Source: Comamonas terrigena NBRC 13299 (GTDB lineage Bacteria > Pseudomonadota > Gammaproteobacteria > Burkholderiales > Burkholderiaceae_C). Taken from it: DNA of 64,000 nucleotides. Below, one piece after another: positions 17,135-24,759 of this stretch. Where the stretch lies: the NCBI RefSeq assembly GCF_006740045.1, contig NZ_AP019749.1, forward strand, positions 4,359,001 through 4,423,000, in the 5' to 3' direction. Below the pieces are notes generated by a model, which searched no databases, was not told the DNA's origin, and saw only the letters and a list, made by a program, of their open reading frames with translations. The translations under genes were made by a program, and so were the position numbers. Each line of letters opens with the position of its first letter. The first letter of the stretch is position 1.

Positions 17135-17980
17135 TCAGGCGCCGCAGCACTTCTTGAACTTCTTGCCACTGCCGCAGCTGCAAGGGTCGTTGCGGCCGGG
17201 CTCGTCGCCCTTGACCACGGCGGTCACGCGCGGGCCCATGCTGCGCCACAGCTGGCGCAGGTCGTACACAGCCCAGACGGCTTCGCCGAAGGCGTCGACG
17301 CGCTCCTGGCTGGTCGATACCGGGCCGGTTTCCTCGTACAGGTTCAGTGCCGGCTCGTCGGTGTCGTCTTCGGTCAGGTTGACGATGAATTCCATGGCCG
17401 CATCCAGCCACTGGGCGGCTTCCTTGTCCCGGGGAGCGGCCCATTCCTCGGCCCAGTTCTCCACCACGAACATGAAGCCCAGGGCCCACACCTGGGCGAA
17501 GGACGGCACTTCCTCGTCTTCGATCTCGGCGCGCTCGGCTTCGGGCAGCACCAGGATGGCGCCGCGCGTGTCCAGCACTTCGGGCTGGAAGGCTTCGTCA
17601 TCGGCCAGGGACTTCACTTCGGTGTCCAGCTGGACACGGATTTCGTCGATGCGGCGCTGGGCCAGTTCCAGGAAGCGGGCCTGCTGCTCGGCACTGGCAA
17701 ACACCTCCAGCTGGGGCAGGGGCTGGCCATCGGGCACTTGCAGGTCTTCACCGTCGCCCAGCAGCATGGGCAGCCATTCGCCCACGGAGATGGGGCGGCG
17801 CGTGCAGACCACGGCGGTCAGGAAGCCGTCGCAGAACTCCCACTGCGGCACTTCTTCCGAACGCTCGCGCAGGCTGTCCAGCAGCTCGTCCAGTTCCTGC
17901 AGGTCTTCGTTGCTCAGAGCGGGTTGTGCCGTAGCTTCGGCGGGTTGTGCCGTAGCTTCGGCGGGTGTGGTGTTTTCCAT
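17135..17980 (-). CDS. UPF0149 (YecA-like) protein with C-terminal SEC-C zinc motif
   Basis: A 281-residue cytoplasmic protein. The UPF0149/YgfB-like domain (about residues 22-200) contains the acidic, aromatic-rich WEFCDGFLTAVVCTRRPISVGEWL and WALGFMFVVENWAEEW segments. The protein ends in the SEC-C metal-binding motif GRNDPCSCGSGKKFKKCCG, as at the C-terminus of SecA. In E. coli, YecA binds SecB and the ribosome through this motif; here the function is inferred from the family. The ATG at 17980 begins a repeated Ala-Gln-Pro-Ala-Glu stretch. The start lies about 160 bp from the divergent gene at 18143. Confidence 0.88.
   Translation of the reverse strand: MENTTPAEATAQPAEATAQPALSNEDLQELDELLDSLRERSEEVPQWEFCDGFLTAVVCTRRPISVGEWLPMLLGDGEDLQVPDGQPLPQLEVFASAEQQARFLELAQRRIDEIRVQLDTEVKSLADDEAFQPEVLDTRGAILVLPEAERAEIEDEEVPSFAQVWALGFMFVVENWAEEWAAPRDKEAAQWLDAAMEFIVNLTEDDTDEPALNLYEETGPVSTSQERVDAFGEAVWAVYDLRQLWRSMGPRVTAVVKGDEPGRNDPCSCGSGKKFKKCCGA
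17921..17962 (-). repeat. Two tandem 21-bp copies in the 5' end of the SEC-C gene
   Basis: Two identical 21-base units (17921-17941 and 17942-17962) are followed by a partial third copy. They encode AQPAEAT twice near the N-terminus and preserve the frame. This looks like a recent in-frame slippage duplication in a disordered N-terminal tail, so copy number may vary between strains. Confidence 0.9.
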
Positions 17981-18142
17981 GGTGCGATCCTGCGCGTCAA
18001 AGGCTTCTATGATGGCCCGGCAGCCAGTTGCCGCAGAGGTGCGGGGCTGCGCCGGGCGGGGCCGTTGGCGCATGCCGCGCCAGCCAATGGGCGGCAGTGT
18101 AGCCCGCCCCCCATGTCCGTGCACCGTACACAGGAGTTGCCC

Positions 18143-19855
18143 ATGGTTGCTGCCGCCACCCGCTCCGGCGGGCTGTTTCCCATCCGTTACACCGCGCTGG
18201 TGCTGTGCGCCCTGGGCGGCGCGCTGTGCCTGGCGGCTGCGCTGCTGTGGCCGCGCTGGTGGTGGTGGCTGGCCGCCGCCCTGCTGCTGGCCCTGGCCCT
18301 GGTGGGCTGGTTCGACCTGCGCCAGACCCGCCACGCCATCCTGCGCAACTATCCCATCATCGGCCACCTGCGCTTTCTGTTCGAGTCGATCCGGCCCGAG
18401 ATGCGGCAGTACTTCATCGAGTCGGACAACGAGAACCTGCCCTTCTCCCGCGCCCAGCGCTCCCTGGTCTACCAGCGCAGCAAGGGCCAGCCCGACAGCC
18501 GCCCCTTTGGCACCCAGCTGGATGTCAGCGCCAACGGCTACGAATGGGTGAACCATTCGCTGCAGCCCAGCACGCTGGCCTCGCACGACTTCCGCACCTG
18601 GATCGGCGGCGTCCCCGGCCAGCCACACGAGGGCGTGGCGCCCTGCACCCAGCCCTACCAGGCCAGCGTGTTCAACATCTCGGCCATGAGCTTTGGTGCG
18701 CTGTCGGCCAATGCCATCCTGGCGCTGAACCAGGGCGCCCGCACCGGCGGCTTCGCCCACGACACCGGCGAAGGCTCCATCAGCCAGCACCACCGCGTGC
18801 ATGGCGGCGATCTGATCTGGGAAATCGGCTCCGGCTACTTCGGCTGCCGCAACGCCGACGGCAGCTTCAGCGCGGAACGCTTTACCGCCAATGCGCTGGA
18901 TCCGCAGGTCAAGATGATCGAGCTCAAGCTCAGCCAGGGCGCCAAGCCCGGCCATGGCGGCATGCTGCTGGGCGCCAAGGTCACGGCGGAAATTGCGGCT
19001 GCCCGGGGCGTGCCGGAGGGAGAAGACTGCATTTCGCCGTCCAGCCACAGCGCCTTCACCACCCCGCTCGAGATGCTGCAGTTCATCGCCAGGCTGCGCC
19101 AGCTCTCCGGCGGCAAGCCCGTGGGCTTCAAGTTCTGCGTGGGCCATCCCTGGGAATGGTTTGCCATCGTCAAGGCCATGCAGCAGACCGACATCACGCC
19201 CGACTTCATCGTGGTGGACGGTGCCGAAGGGGGCACCGGCGCAGCGCCGGTGGAATTCACCGACCATGTGGGCGTGCCGCTGCAGGAAGGCCTGCTGCTG
19301 GTGCACAACACCCTGGTCGGCGTGAACCTGCGCCACCGCATCCGGCTGGGTGCCGCCGGCAAAGTGATCACCGCCTTCGACATCGCGCGCATGATGTCGC
19401 TGGGTGCCGACTGGTGCAACTGCGGGCGCGGCTTCATGATGGCCCTGGGCTGCATCCAGGCCCAGACCTGCCATACCGGCCGCTGCCCCACCGGCGTCAC
19501 CACCCAGGACGCCCGGCGCCAGCAGGCCCTGGTGGTACCCGACAAGGCCACGCGCGTGGCCAACTACCACCGCCAGACCCTGCACGCGCTGATGGAGCTG
19601 GTGCAGGCCGCCGGTCTGCAGCATCCGCGCGATTTCACGCCCCACCACATCGTGCGCCGCACCGGCGACAGCCAGGTGCACCTGCTGTCGAATGTGGTGC
19701 TGCATGTGCAGCCCGGCGCCCTGCTGGGGCCGCTGGATGGACAGCACAATGTGTTCCAGATCTACTGGCCGCGCGCCTGTGCGGAGAGCTTTCACATCGC
19801 CCCGCCGCCGATGACGCCTTCGGCCGAGCGCCCGCAGAACGTGCCCCAGGCCTGA
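18143..19855 (+). CDS. FMN-binding glutamate synthase-like protein
   Basis: A 570-residue protein with two N-terminal membrane helices (about residues 13-52) and a glutamate synthase large-subunit-like FMN barrel. Recognisable blocks are VFNISAMSFGALSANAILALNQGA, the KLSQGAKPGHGGMLLGAKV loop, DFIVVDGAEGGTGAAPVEF and ALGCIQAQTCHTGRCPTGV. The last has cysteines spaced C-x5-C-x4-C, the 3Fe-4S ligands of glutamate synthase. It has no glutaminase domain. Stand-alone members are widespread, but their reaction is unclear. I chose the ATG at 18143 because AGGAG lies 8 bases upstream; an ATG at 18113 lacks a ribosome-binding site. No gltB/gltD partner lies nearby. Confidence 0.88.
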   Translation: MVAAATRSGGLFPIRYTALVLCALGGALCLAAALLWPRWWWWLAAALLLALALVGWFDLRQTRHAILRNYPIIGHLRFLFESIRPEMRQYFIESDNENLPFSRAQRSLVYQRSKGQPDSRPFGTQLDVSANGYEWVNHSLQPSTLASHDFRTWIGGVPGQPHEGVAPCTQPYQASVFNISAMSFGALSANAILALNQGARTGGFAHDTGEGSISQHHRVHGGDLIWEIGSGYFGCRNADGSFSAERFTANALDPQVKMIELKLSQGAKPGHGGMLLGAKVTAEIAAARGVPEGEDCISPSSHSAFTTPLEMLQFIARLRQLSGGKPVGFKFCVGHPWEWFAIVKAMQQTDITPDFIVVDGAEGGTGAAPVEFTDHVGVPLQEGLLLVHNTLVGVNLRHRIRLGAAGKVITAFDIARMMSLGADWCNCGRGFMMALGCIQAQTCHTGRCPTGVTTQDARRQQALVVPDKATRVANYHRQTLHALMELVQAAGLQHPRDFTPHHIVRRTGDSQVHLLSNVVLHVQPGALLGPLDGQHNVFQIYWPRACAESFHIAPPPMTPSAERPQNVPQA

Positions 19856-19950
19856 GCGCCGCCACGGCTCCGGCCGGCCAGGGCGCCGTACGGCGCCGCA
19901 AAAACGGCACAATCCGCTGTCCGCACACCGGCCTGACCCCGGTGGGCCCT

Positions 19951-20796
19951 GTGCCCTTGTTTCCCTTTCGATCGCTGCCCGTGCCCGCTACCGACCTGCC
20001 CGTCCCCACCCTGGATTACGCCGCCTTTCTGCAGCAGCATGTGCGCCTCCAGCCGCACAGCGTGGTGCGCTATGTCCAGCCCACGGAAACGCTGTGGCTC
20101 AAGCGCGTGGGCCGCAGCAATGCCGCCTGGCGCTACCGCTTCCTGGGGGCCGTGGCGCGCTGCCTGCGCGTGCCGGTGCTCACCCCCGTGCCCAACCCGG
20201 GCGGGCGCGTGGCGATTGGCACCGAGGTGGCCCGCCTGCGCGATCTGGCGGCCCGCGGCCTGCGCGTGCCCGAGGTGCTGGCCGCCTGCGAAGACGGCTT
20301 TCTGATGCGCCACCTGGGCGCCCCCGGCGAGAACACACCCAGCCTGGGCAACGAGATGGAACAGGCCGTGCCGCGTGGCAGCGCCACCGTGCTGGCACTG
20401 TGGAAGCAGGGGCTGCAATCGCTCACCAAGGTCCACCGGGCCGGCACCTGCCTGAGCCAGGCCTTTGCCCGCAACCTGGTACGCTGCCCGGATGGCGTGA
20501 TCGGCTACATCGACTTTGAAGACGACCCCGCCACCGCCCTGCCGCTGCCGCTGTGCCATGCGCGGGATGCGCTGTGCTTTGCCCATTCCACGGCCTGGAT
20601 CCTGCACGCTGCCGACGCCCTGCCCGCCGCCCGCACCCAGTGGCAGGCCTGGGTGCAGACGCTGACTCCCGCCGCCCAGCAGGCCCTGCGCGACAGCGTG
20701 GCCCGCATGGCCTGGGCCGGCCGCTTCCCCGAAAACCGCAAATGGGGTCGCGACGCACAGCGCATCCGCATGGCCTGGGAACTGCTGCGGCCCTGA
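19951..20796 (+). CDS. Putative BUD32/lipopolysaccharide-kinase-like phosphotransferase
   Basis: About 281 residues. The fold looks kinase-like: an N-lobe with TETLWLKRVGR, a glycine-poor loop, and a C-lobe with LTKVHRAGTCLSQAFARNLVRCPDGVIGYIDFEDDP, where the H-x(6)-S...N and DFEDDP elements resemble the catalytic and metal-binding loops of BUD32, WaaP or RIO kinases. The substrate is unknown. The start is uncertain: in-frame GTG codons at 19942, 19951 and 19981 and a TTG at 19957 all lack a good ribosome-binding site. A 16-bp palindrome (19882-19897) separates it from the upstream gene. Confidence 0.65.
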   Translation: MPLFPFRSLPVPATDLPVPTLDYAAFLQQHVRLQPHSVVRYVQPTETLWLKRVGRSNAAWRYRFLGAVARCLRVPVLTPVPNPGGRVAIGTEVARLRDLAARGLRVPEVLAACEDGFLMRHLGAPGENTPSLGNEMEQAVPRGSATVLALWKQGLQSLTKVHRAGTCLSQAFARNLVRCPDGVIGYIDFEDDPATALPLPLCHARDALCFAHSTAWILHAADALPAARTQWQAWVQTLTPAAQQALRDSVARMAWAGRFPENRKWGRDAQRIRMAWELLRP

Positions 20797-20869
20797 CACC
20801 CGCGTTGCGCCCGCCGCACAGAGGGATGTCGGGGCGCATGGGCTGCGCGATACTGGGTGCCGGAGCACC

Positions 20870-21628
20870 ATGCGCAACCTGATCCACCTCACCAACCGCC
20901 ACCGCACCCCCGGCACCAACCTCACCCTCGGCCTGGTGCTGGCGTTCACGGCCGGCGCCATCAACGCGGGCGGCTTTCTGGTGCTGCACATGTACACCTC
21001 GCACATGACGGGCTTTGCCTCCCAGCTGGCCGATGCCCTGGTACTGGACAACCACCGGCTGCTGCTGAACGCGCTGGGCGCCATCCTGGCCTTCATGGCC
21101 GGGGCCGCCACCTGCGCCGTGCTGGTGAACTGGAGCCGCCAGCGCCATCTGCACAGCGTCTATGCCCTGCCGCTGATGCTGGAGGCGCTGCTGCTGTTCC
21201 CCTTCGGCCTGATGGGCGCCGCCACCCTGCGCTGGAACACCCCGTTCGCCGTACCGCTGACGGTGCTGCTGCTGTCCTTCATGATGGGACTGCAGAACGC
21301 CGTCGGCTCGAAGACCTCCGGCGGCAGCATGCGCACCACGCACATGACCGGCAACATCACCGACCTGGGCATGGAACTGGGCAAGCTGCTGCTGTGGCAG
21401 CGCAGGGCCAGCGCCAGCGCGCAGCCCGTGCCCCACCACTGGCCGCGGATGAAAGCCTCTGCGGGGCTGCTGGCGATGTTTGTGCTGGGCGGCATGGCCG
21501 GGGCACTGGGTTTTCAGCACCTGGGCTTTGTCTGCGTGGTGCCGCTGGCGGCCTTGCTGCTGGCCCTGGCCGTGCCTCCGCTGCTGCGCGATCTGCCGCG
21601 CTCCCGGCAGCGGCACGGCCCGCGCTAG
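20870..21628 (+). CDS. YoaK/DUF1275 family membrane protein
   Basis: A 252-residue protein with about six hydrophobic segments. The DUF1275 hallmarks are AFTAGAINAGGFLVLHMYTSHMTG near the N-terminus and the related repeat GGSMRTTHMTGNITDLGMELGK, giving two HMTG motifs in a pseudo-duplicated fold. These proteins are inner-membrane, probably transport-related, with no established substrate. The ATG at 20870 is the natural start. There is no clear operon partner; the upstream kinase-like gene ends 73 bp before it. Confidence 0.88.
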   Translation: MRNLIHLTNRHRTPGTNLTLGLVLAFTAGAINAGGFLVLHMYTSHMTGFASQLADALVLDNHRLLLNALGAILAFMAGAATCAVLVNWSRQRHLHSVYALPLMLEALLLFPFGLMGAATLRWNTPFAVPLTVLLLSFMMGLQNAVGSKTSGGSMRTTHMTGNITDLGMELGKLLLWQRRASASAQPVPHHWPRMKASAGLLAMFVLGGMAGALGFQHLGFVCVVPLAALLLALAVPPLLRDLPRSRQRHGPR

Positions 21629-21800
21629 CCGCACGCGCGGCCGTGCGCACCGCAGGTGGCGGCTCAGCAACAAGCCGGACCGTGCCACAGGATGTGCAGT
21701 GAGCGCGATGGCAGACCGCGCCGGCACAGGTGATACACCACCCCAGCCCGACGCAGACGCGCCAACACCCAAGGGTTAACCCCAATCTTCATACTTTCCT

Positions 21801-21822
21801 ATAGTTCTAACAATAGAACTAT
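21801..21822. promoter_or_regulatory. Palindromic operator overlapping the gntR start codon
   Basis: A perfect 9-bp inverted repeat, ATAGTTCTA (21801-21809) and TAGAACTAT (21814-21822), separated by ACAA. The second arm includes the A and T of the gntR ATG. A -10-like TATAGT lies at 21800-21805. GntR regulators usually bind such palindromes, so this is a strong candidate for the autoregulatory operator of the catabolic cluster. The -35 assignment is weak (GTTAAC region near 21775). Confidence 0.75.
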
Positions 21823-22573
21823 GAAACCAAAGAAACTCACACCGGACTGGTCGATCGGCAAGCAGCCGCTGTACCTGCAGCTGGCCACCATCTTCCGCCC
21901 CCGCGTGGAAACCGGCCTGTGGCCGCGTGGCGAACAGACGCCGACGCTGGAAATGCTGATGCGCGAATTCGGTGTGGGCCGCGTCACCGTGCGCAGTGCG
22001 CTGGCGGAGCTCGAAAGCGAAGGCCTGCTGGTGCGCTCCCGCGGCAAGGGCACGTTCATCCAGGACCTGCCCGCCAATGCGCCGCAGAAATTCGTCGTGG
22101 GCACCACCTGGGAAGAACTGGTGGCGCGCGGCAATCTGAATGCCTTGACGGTGTCGCTCAACACCGCCAGGGAAGCAGCCTGGCCGCTGCCGGCCTGGTG
22201 CGGCACGCAGGCGGGTCAGAACCAGAAATATTATCTGCTGGAGCGCGTGTATTCACGACAAGGTATTCGCGTGTGCTACAGCCGGGTTTTTCTGGAAGCC
22301 AGCATTTATCGGCGGCTGAAAACGGAAATCCGCCAGCAGGCCGTCCTCACCGTGCTGGGCAATGACCGCCAGACACACATCCAGTCCGGCAAGCAGAGCA
22401 TCACCATCATTTCCGCCGGAGATGACACGGCCGCCCATCTGCATATTCCGGTGGGTTCACCGGTGGCAGAAATTACCCGCAGCATTTATGACACGGAGAA
22501 TAAATTGATTTATTGGGCCTGTGTGCATTATGACAGCCGATATATACGACTGGATTTTGATTTAGTGAAGTAA
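21821..22573 (+). CDS. GntR/HutC-family transcriptional regulator
   Basis: A 250-residue regulator. The N-terminal winged helix (about residues 15-82) contains LYLQLATIFRPRVETG, TLEMLMREFGVGRVTVRSALAELESEGLLVRSRGKGTF, the GntR signature. The rest is a UTRA ligand-binding domain (about 95-245), placing it in the HutC subfamily. No Shine-Dalgarno sequence precedes the ATG, and the putative -10 is about 15 bases away, so the message may be nearly leaderless. The last 150 bases are clearly more AT-rich than the flanking genes. It probably controls the three downstream catabolic genes. Confidence 0.93.
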   Translation: MKPKKLTPDWSIGKQPLYLQLATIFRPRVETGLWPRGEQTPTLEMLMREFGVGRVTVRSALAELESEGLLVRSRGKGTFIQDLPANAPQKFVVGTTWEELVARGNLNALTVSLNTAREAAWPLPAWCGTQAGQNQKYYLLERVYSRQGIRVCYSRVFLEASIYRRLKTEIRQQAVLTVLGNDRQTHIQSGKQSITIISAGDDTAAHLHIPVGSPVAEITRSIYDTENKLIYWACVHYDSRYIRLDFDLVK

Positions 22574-22613
22574 ATCATTCTCCGGCATTAATAAATACAT
22601 CAAAGGAGACCTT

Positions 22614-23594
22614 ATGCCATTCACGTTCCGTGCCCTCTTGCCTGTGCGCCTGGCCGCCGCCGCCGCCCTGGGACTGGGTCTGACCGCCAGTACGGCGGCC
22701 CAGACCGCATCCCCCTACCCCAGCAAGCCGATCTCGCTGATCGTGCCCTATGGCGCCGGGGGCAGCACCGACGCCCTGGCCCGCGCGCTGACCGACCGCA
22801 TGGGCAAGAAGCTGGGTCAGCCCTTCATTGTGGAGAGCAAGCCGGGGGCGGCCGGCACCCTGGGCGTGACGCAGATGGTGCGCACCCGGCCAGACGGCTA
22901 CAGCCTGACCTTGGTGCCGCTGTCGGTCTTCCGCCAGCCCTACCTGACCAAGGTGCAGTACGACCCGCTCAAGGACCTGTCGTACATCGCCACGGTGATG
23001 AACTACACCTACGCCATTGCCGTGCCCTACAGCGCGCCGTGGAAGAGCATCCAGGAACTGGTGGCCGACGCCAGGAAGTCGCCCGACAAATACTCCTATG
23101 CCGGCTCGGCCCAGTACAGCTCCAACCATCTGGCCATGACCGAGCTGGCGCGTGCCGCCCAGCTGCAATGGACCTTTGTGCCCTACAAGGGCGATGCCGA
23201 GGCCATCAACGCCCTGCTGGGCGGGCATGTGGACATCATCAGCGCCACCAGCACCATCCTGCCGTTCGTCGAATCCAAGAAAGCGCGCGTGCTGGCCGTG
23301 GCCGGTGCCGAGCGCTCGCCGGATTTCCCCGGAGTCCCCACGCTCAAGGAGGCCGGCTATCCCGTGGAAATGGCTTCGCCGCTGGGCATTGCCGGCCCGG
23401 CCGGCCTGCCCAGGGACATCGTCGACAAGCTCGACAGCACGGTGCGCGAGGTCATGCAGGACCCCGACTTCATCCAGCAGGCCCGCATGCTGGGCGTCGA
23501 GCTGAACTACCGCGGCAGCAAGGCCTACACGGCCTGGGCCGCCGACACCTACGCCAAAGAAAAAACCATCATCACCCGCCTGGCGGGCCAATAA
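22614..23594 (+). CDS. Bug (TctC-like) tripartite tricarboxylate transporter binding protein
   Basis: A 326-residue periplasmic solute-binding protein of the Bug family, very abundant in Burkholderiales. Signal peptide about 1-29 (cleavage near STAAQ). The motifs YPSKPISLIVPYGAGGSTDALAR, VENKPGA-like VESKPGAAGTLG, and GVPTLKEAGYPVE are characteristic. The membrane partners TctA and TctB are not encoded nearby, as is usual for Bug proteins. AAAGGAGA lies about 6 bases before the ATG. The ligand is unknown; the context suggests an organic acid that feeds the downstream enzymes. Confidence 0.93.
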   Translation: MPFTFRALLPVRLAAAAALGLGLTASTAAQTASPYPSKPISLIVPYGAGGSTDALARALTDRMGKKLGQPFIVESKPGAAGTLGVTQMVRTRPDGYSLTLVPLSVFRQPYLTKVQYDPLKDLSYIATVMNYTYAIAVPYSAPWKSIQELVADARKSPDKYSYAGSAQYSSNHLAMTELARAAQLQWTFVPYKGDAEAINALLGGHVDIISATSTILPFVESKKARVLAVAGAERSPDFPGVPTLKEAGYPVEMASPLGIAGPAGLPRDIVDKLDSTVREVMQDPDFIQQARMLGVELNYRGSKAYTAWAADTYAKEKTIITRLAGQ

Positions 23595-23617
23595 CCCTGT
23601 GATCTGCTGACAACGCC

Positions 23618-24643
23618 ATGACATCTCTCCCCCCTCTCGCTCCCGCCACCTCTGATCTGCAACTGGGCAGTCAGCCCTTCACGCCCGGCACCAGCCGCGT
23701 CACTGTGCTGGGTGCCGGCGTCATGGGCCCCGGCATTGCCCTGGTGTTTGCCGAACACGGCTACCAGGTGGATCTGTGCGAAATCCACGAGACCGGCCTT
23801 GCCAAAGGCATGCAATCGCTGCGCGACGGCCTGGCGCTGAAAGTCAGCGAACAGTTGCTGACGCAGGAGGCCGCCGACGCTGCCCTGGCCCGCGTGCAAA
23901 GCCATGTGGGCAGTGACGTGGCCATCGCCCGCGCGGACCTGGTGATCGAGGCCGTGTCCGAGAACAAGGAGGTCAAGCGCCAGGTCTTCGACACCATCGC
24001 CCGCATCGGCAAGCCCACGGTCATCACCTGGAGCAACACCTCGTCGCTGGATGTGTTCGCCCTCAGCGACGCCAGCATGCGCGGCCGCCTGGTGGTGGCG
24101 CACTGGTTTGCGCCGGCCCAGATCATTCCGCTGGTGGAAGTGGTGGGTTCGGCCCCGCACACCGACACGCTGATGCAGCAGACCTGCGAAGTGCTCCGCG
24201 CCGTGGGCAAGACACCGGTGCGCCTGAACAAGATGGTCAACGGCTTTGTCATCAACCGCCTGCAGCGCCTGCTGGGCCGCGAAATCTTCCACCTGCTGGA
24301 AAGCGGCGTCATCAGCCCGGAAGACATGGACATCGCCGTGCGCGCCAGCATTGCCCCGCGCATGCAGGTGCTGGGCGTGGTGCAGCGCTACGACTTCACC
24401 GGTCTGGGCCTGAGCGTGCGCAATTTCCGCGACCCCGACTTCCAGGACCCGCCGTTCGAGGAGGTGCCCAAGCACCTGCTGGACCGCGTCAACGACGGCC
24501 ACCTGGGCGTGGCCACCGGCCAGGGCTTCTTCGACTACGGCACCCAGACCATGCTGGAGCTGCAGAACGAACGCGACCGCCACCTCTACCGCGTGATGGA
24601 GCGTTTGAGCCATTACGTCGATGGTCCCCGCCCGGTGCGCTGA
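23618..24643 (+). CDS. 3-hydroxyacyl-CoA dehydrogenase family protein
   Basis: A 341-residue NAD-dependent dehydrogenase. The N-terminal Rossmann fold has VTVLGAGVMGPGIALVFAEHGYQVDLCE (about residues 29-56, GxGxxG), then the 3HCDH block with IEAVSENKEVKRQVF, NTSSLDV, HWFAPAQIIPLVEVV (catalytic-region histidine) and NKMVNGFVINRLQ. Such stand-alone enzymes oxidise 3-hydroxyacyl-CoA or related hydroxy acids (for example carnitine or 3-hydroxybutyryl-CoA); the real substrate is not determined. It lies 23 bp after the Bug gene, apparently in one operon with it and the fumarylacetoacetase. Confidence 0.88.
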   Translation: MTSLPPLAPATSDLQLGSQPFTPGTSRVTVLGAGVMGPGIALVFAEHGYQVDLCEIHETGLAKGMQSLRDGLALKVSEQLLTQEAADAALARVQSHVGSDVAIARADLVIEAVSENKEVKRQVFDTIARIGKPTVITWSNTSSLDVFALSDASMRGRLVVAHWFAPAQIIPLVEVVGSAPHTDTLMQQTCEVLRAVGKTPVRLNKMVNGFVINRLQRLLGREIFHLLESGVISPEDMDIAVRASIAPRMQVLGVVQRYDFTGLGLSVRNFRDPDFQDPPFEEVPKHLLDRVNDGHLGVATGQGFFDYGTQTMLELQNERDRHLYRVMERLSHYVDGPRPVR

Positions 24644-24759
24644 GCCCCCAGCAGGTGCTGCACCGCCACCGCAGCACCCGCCGCTTTCCCTACTCCGCGC
24701 GGGACTGCGCGGAGCCCTCCGCGCCAGTCCACCCCGCCCCCTCTTCTTTTGCATCCCCC

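Noticed and set aside
19882..19897. 16-bp perfect palindrome GGCGCCGTACGGCGCC after the FMN protein gene
   Set aside because: It is followed by a few A residues but no T-run on the plus strand, so I do not call it an intrinsic terminator. It could equally be a chance GC palindrome.
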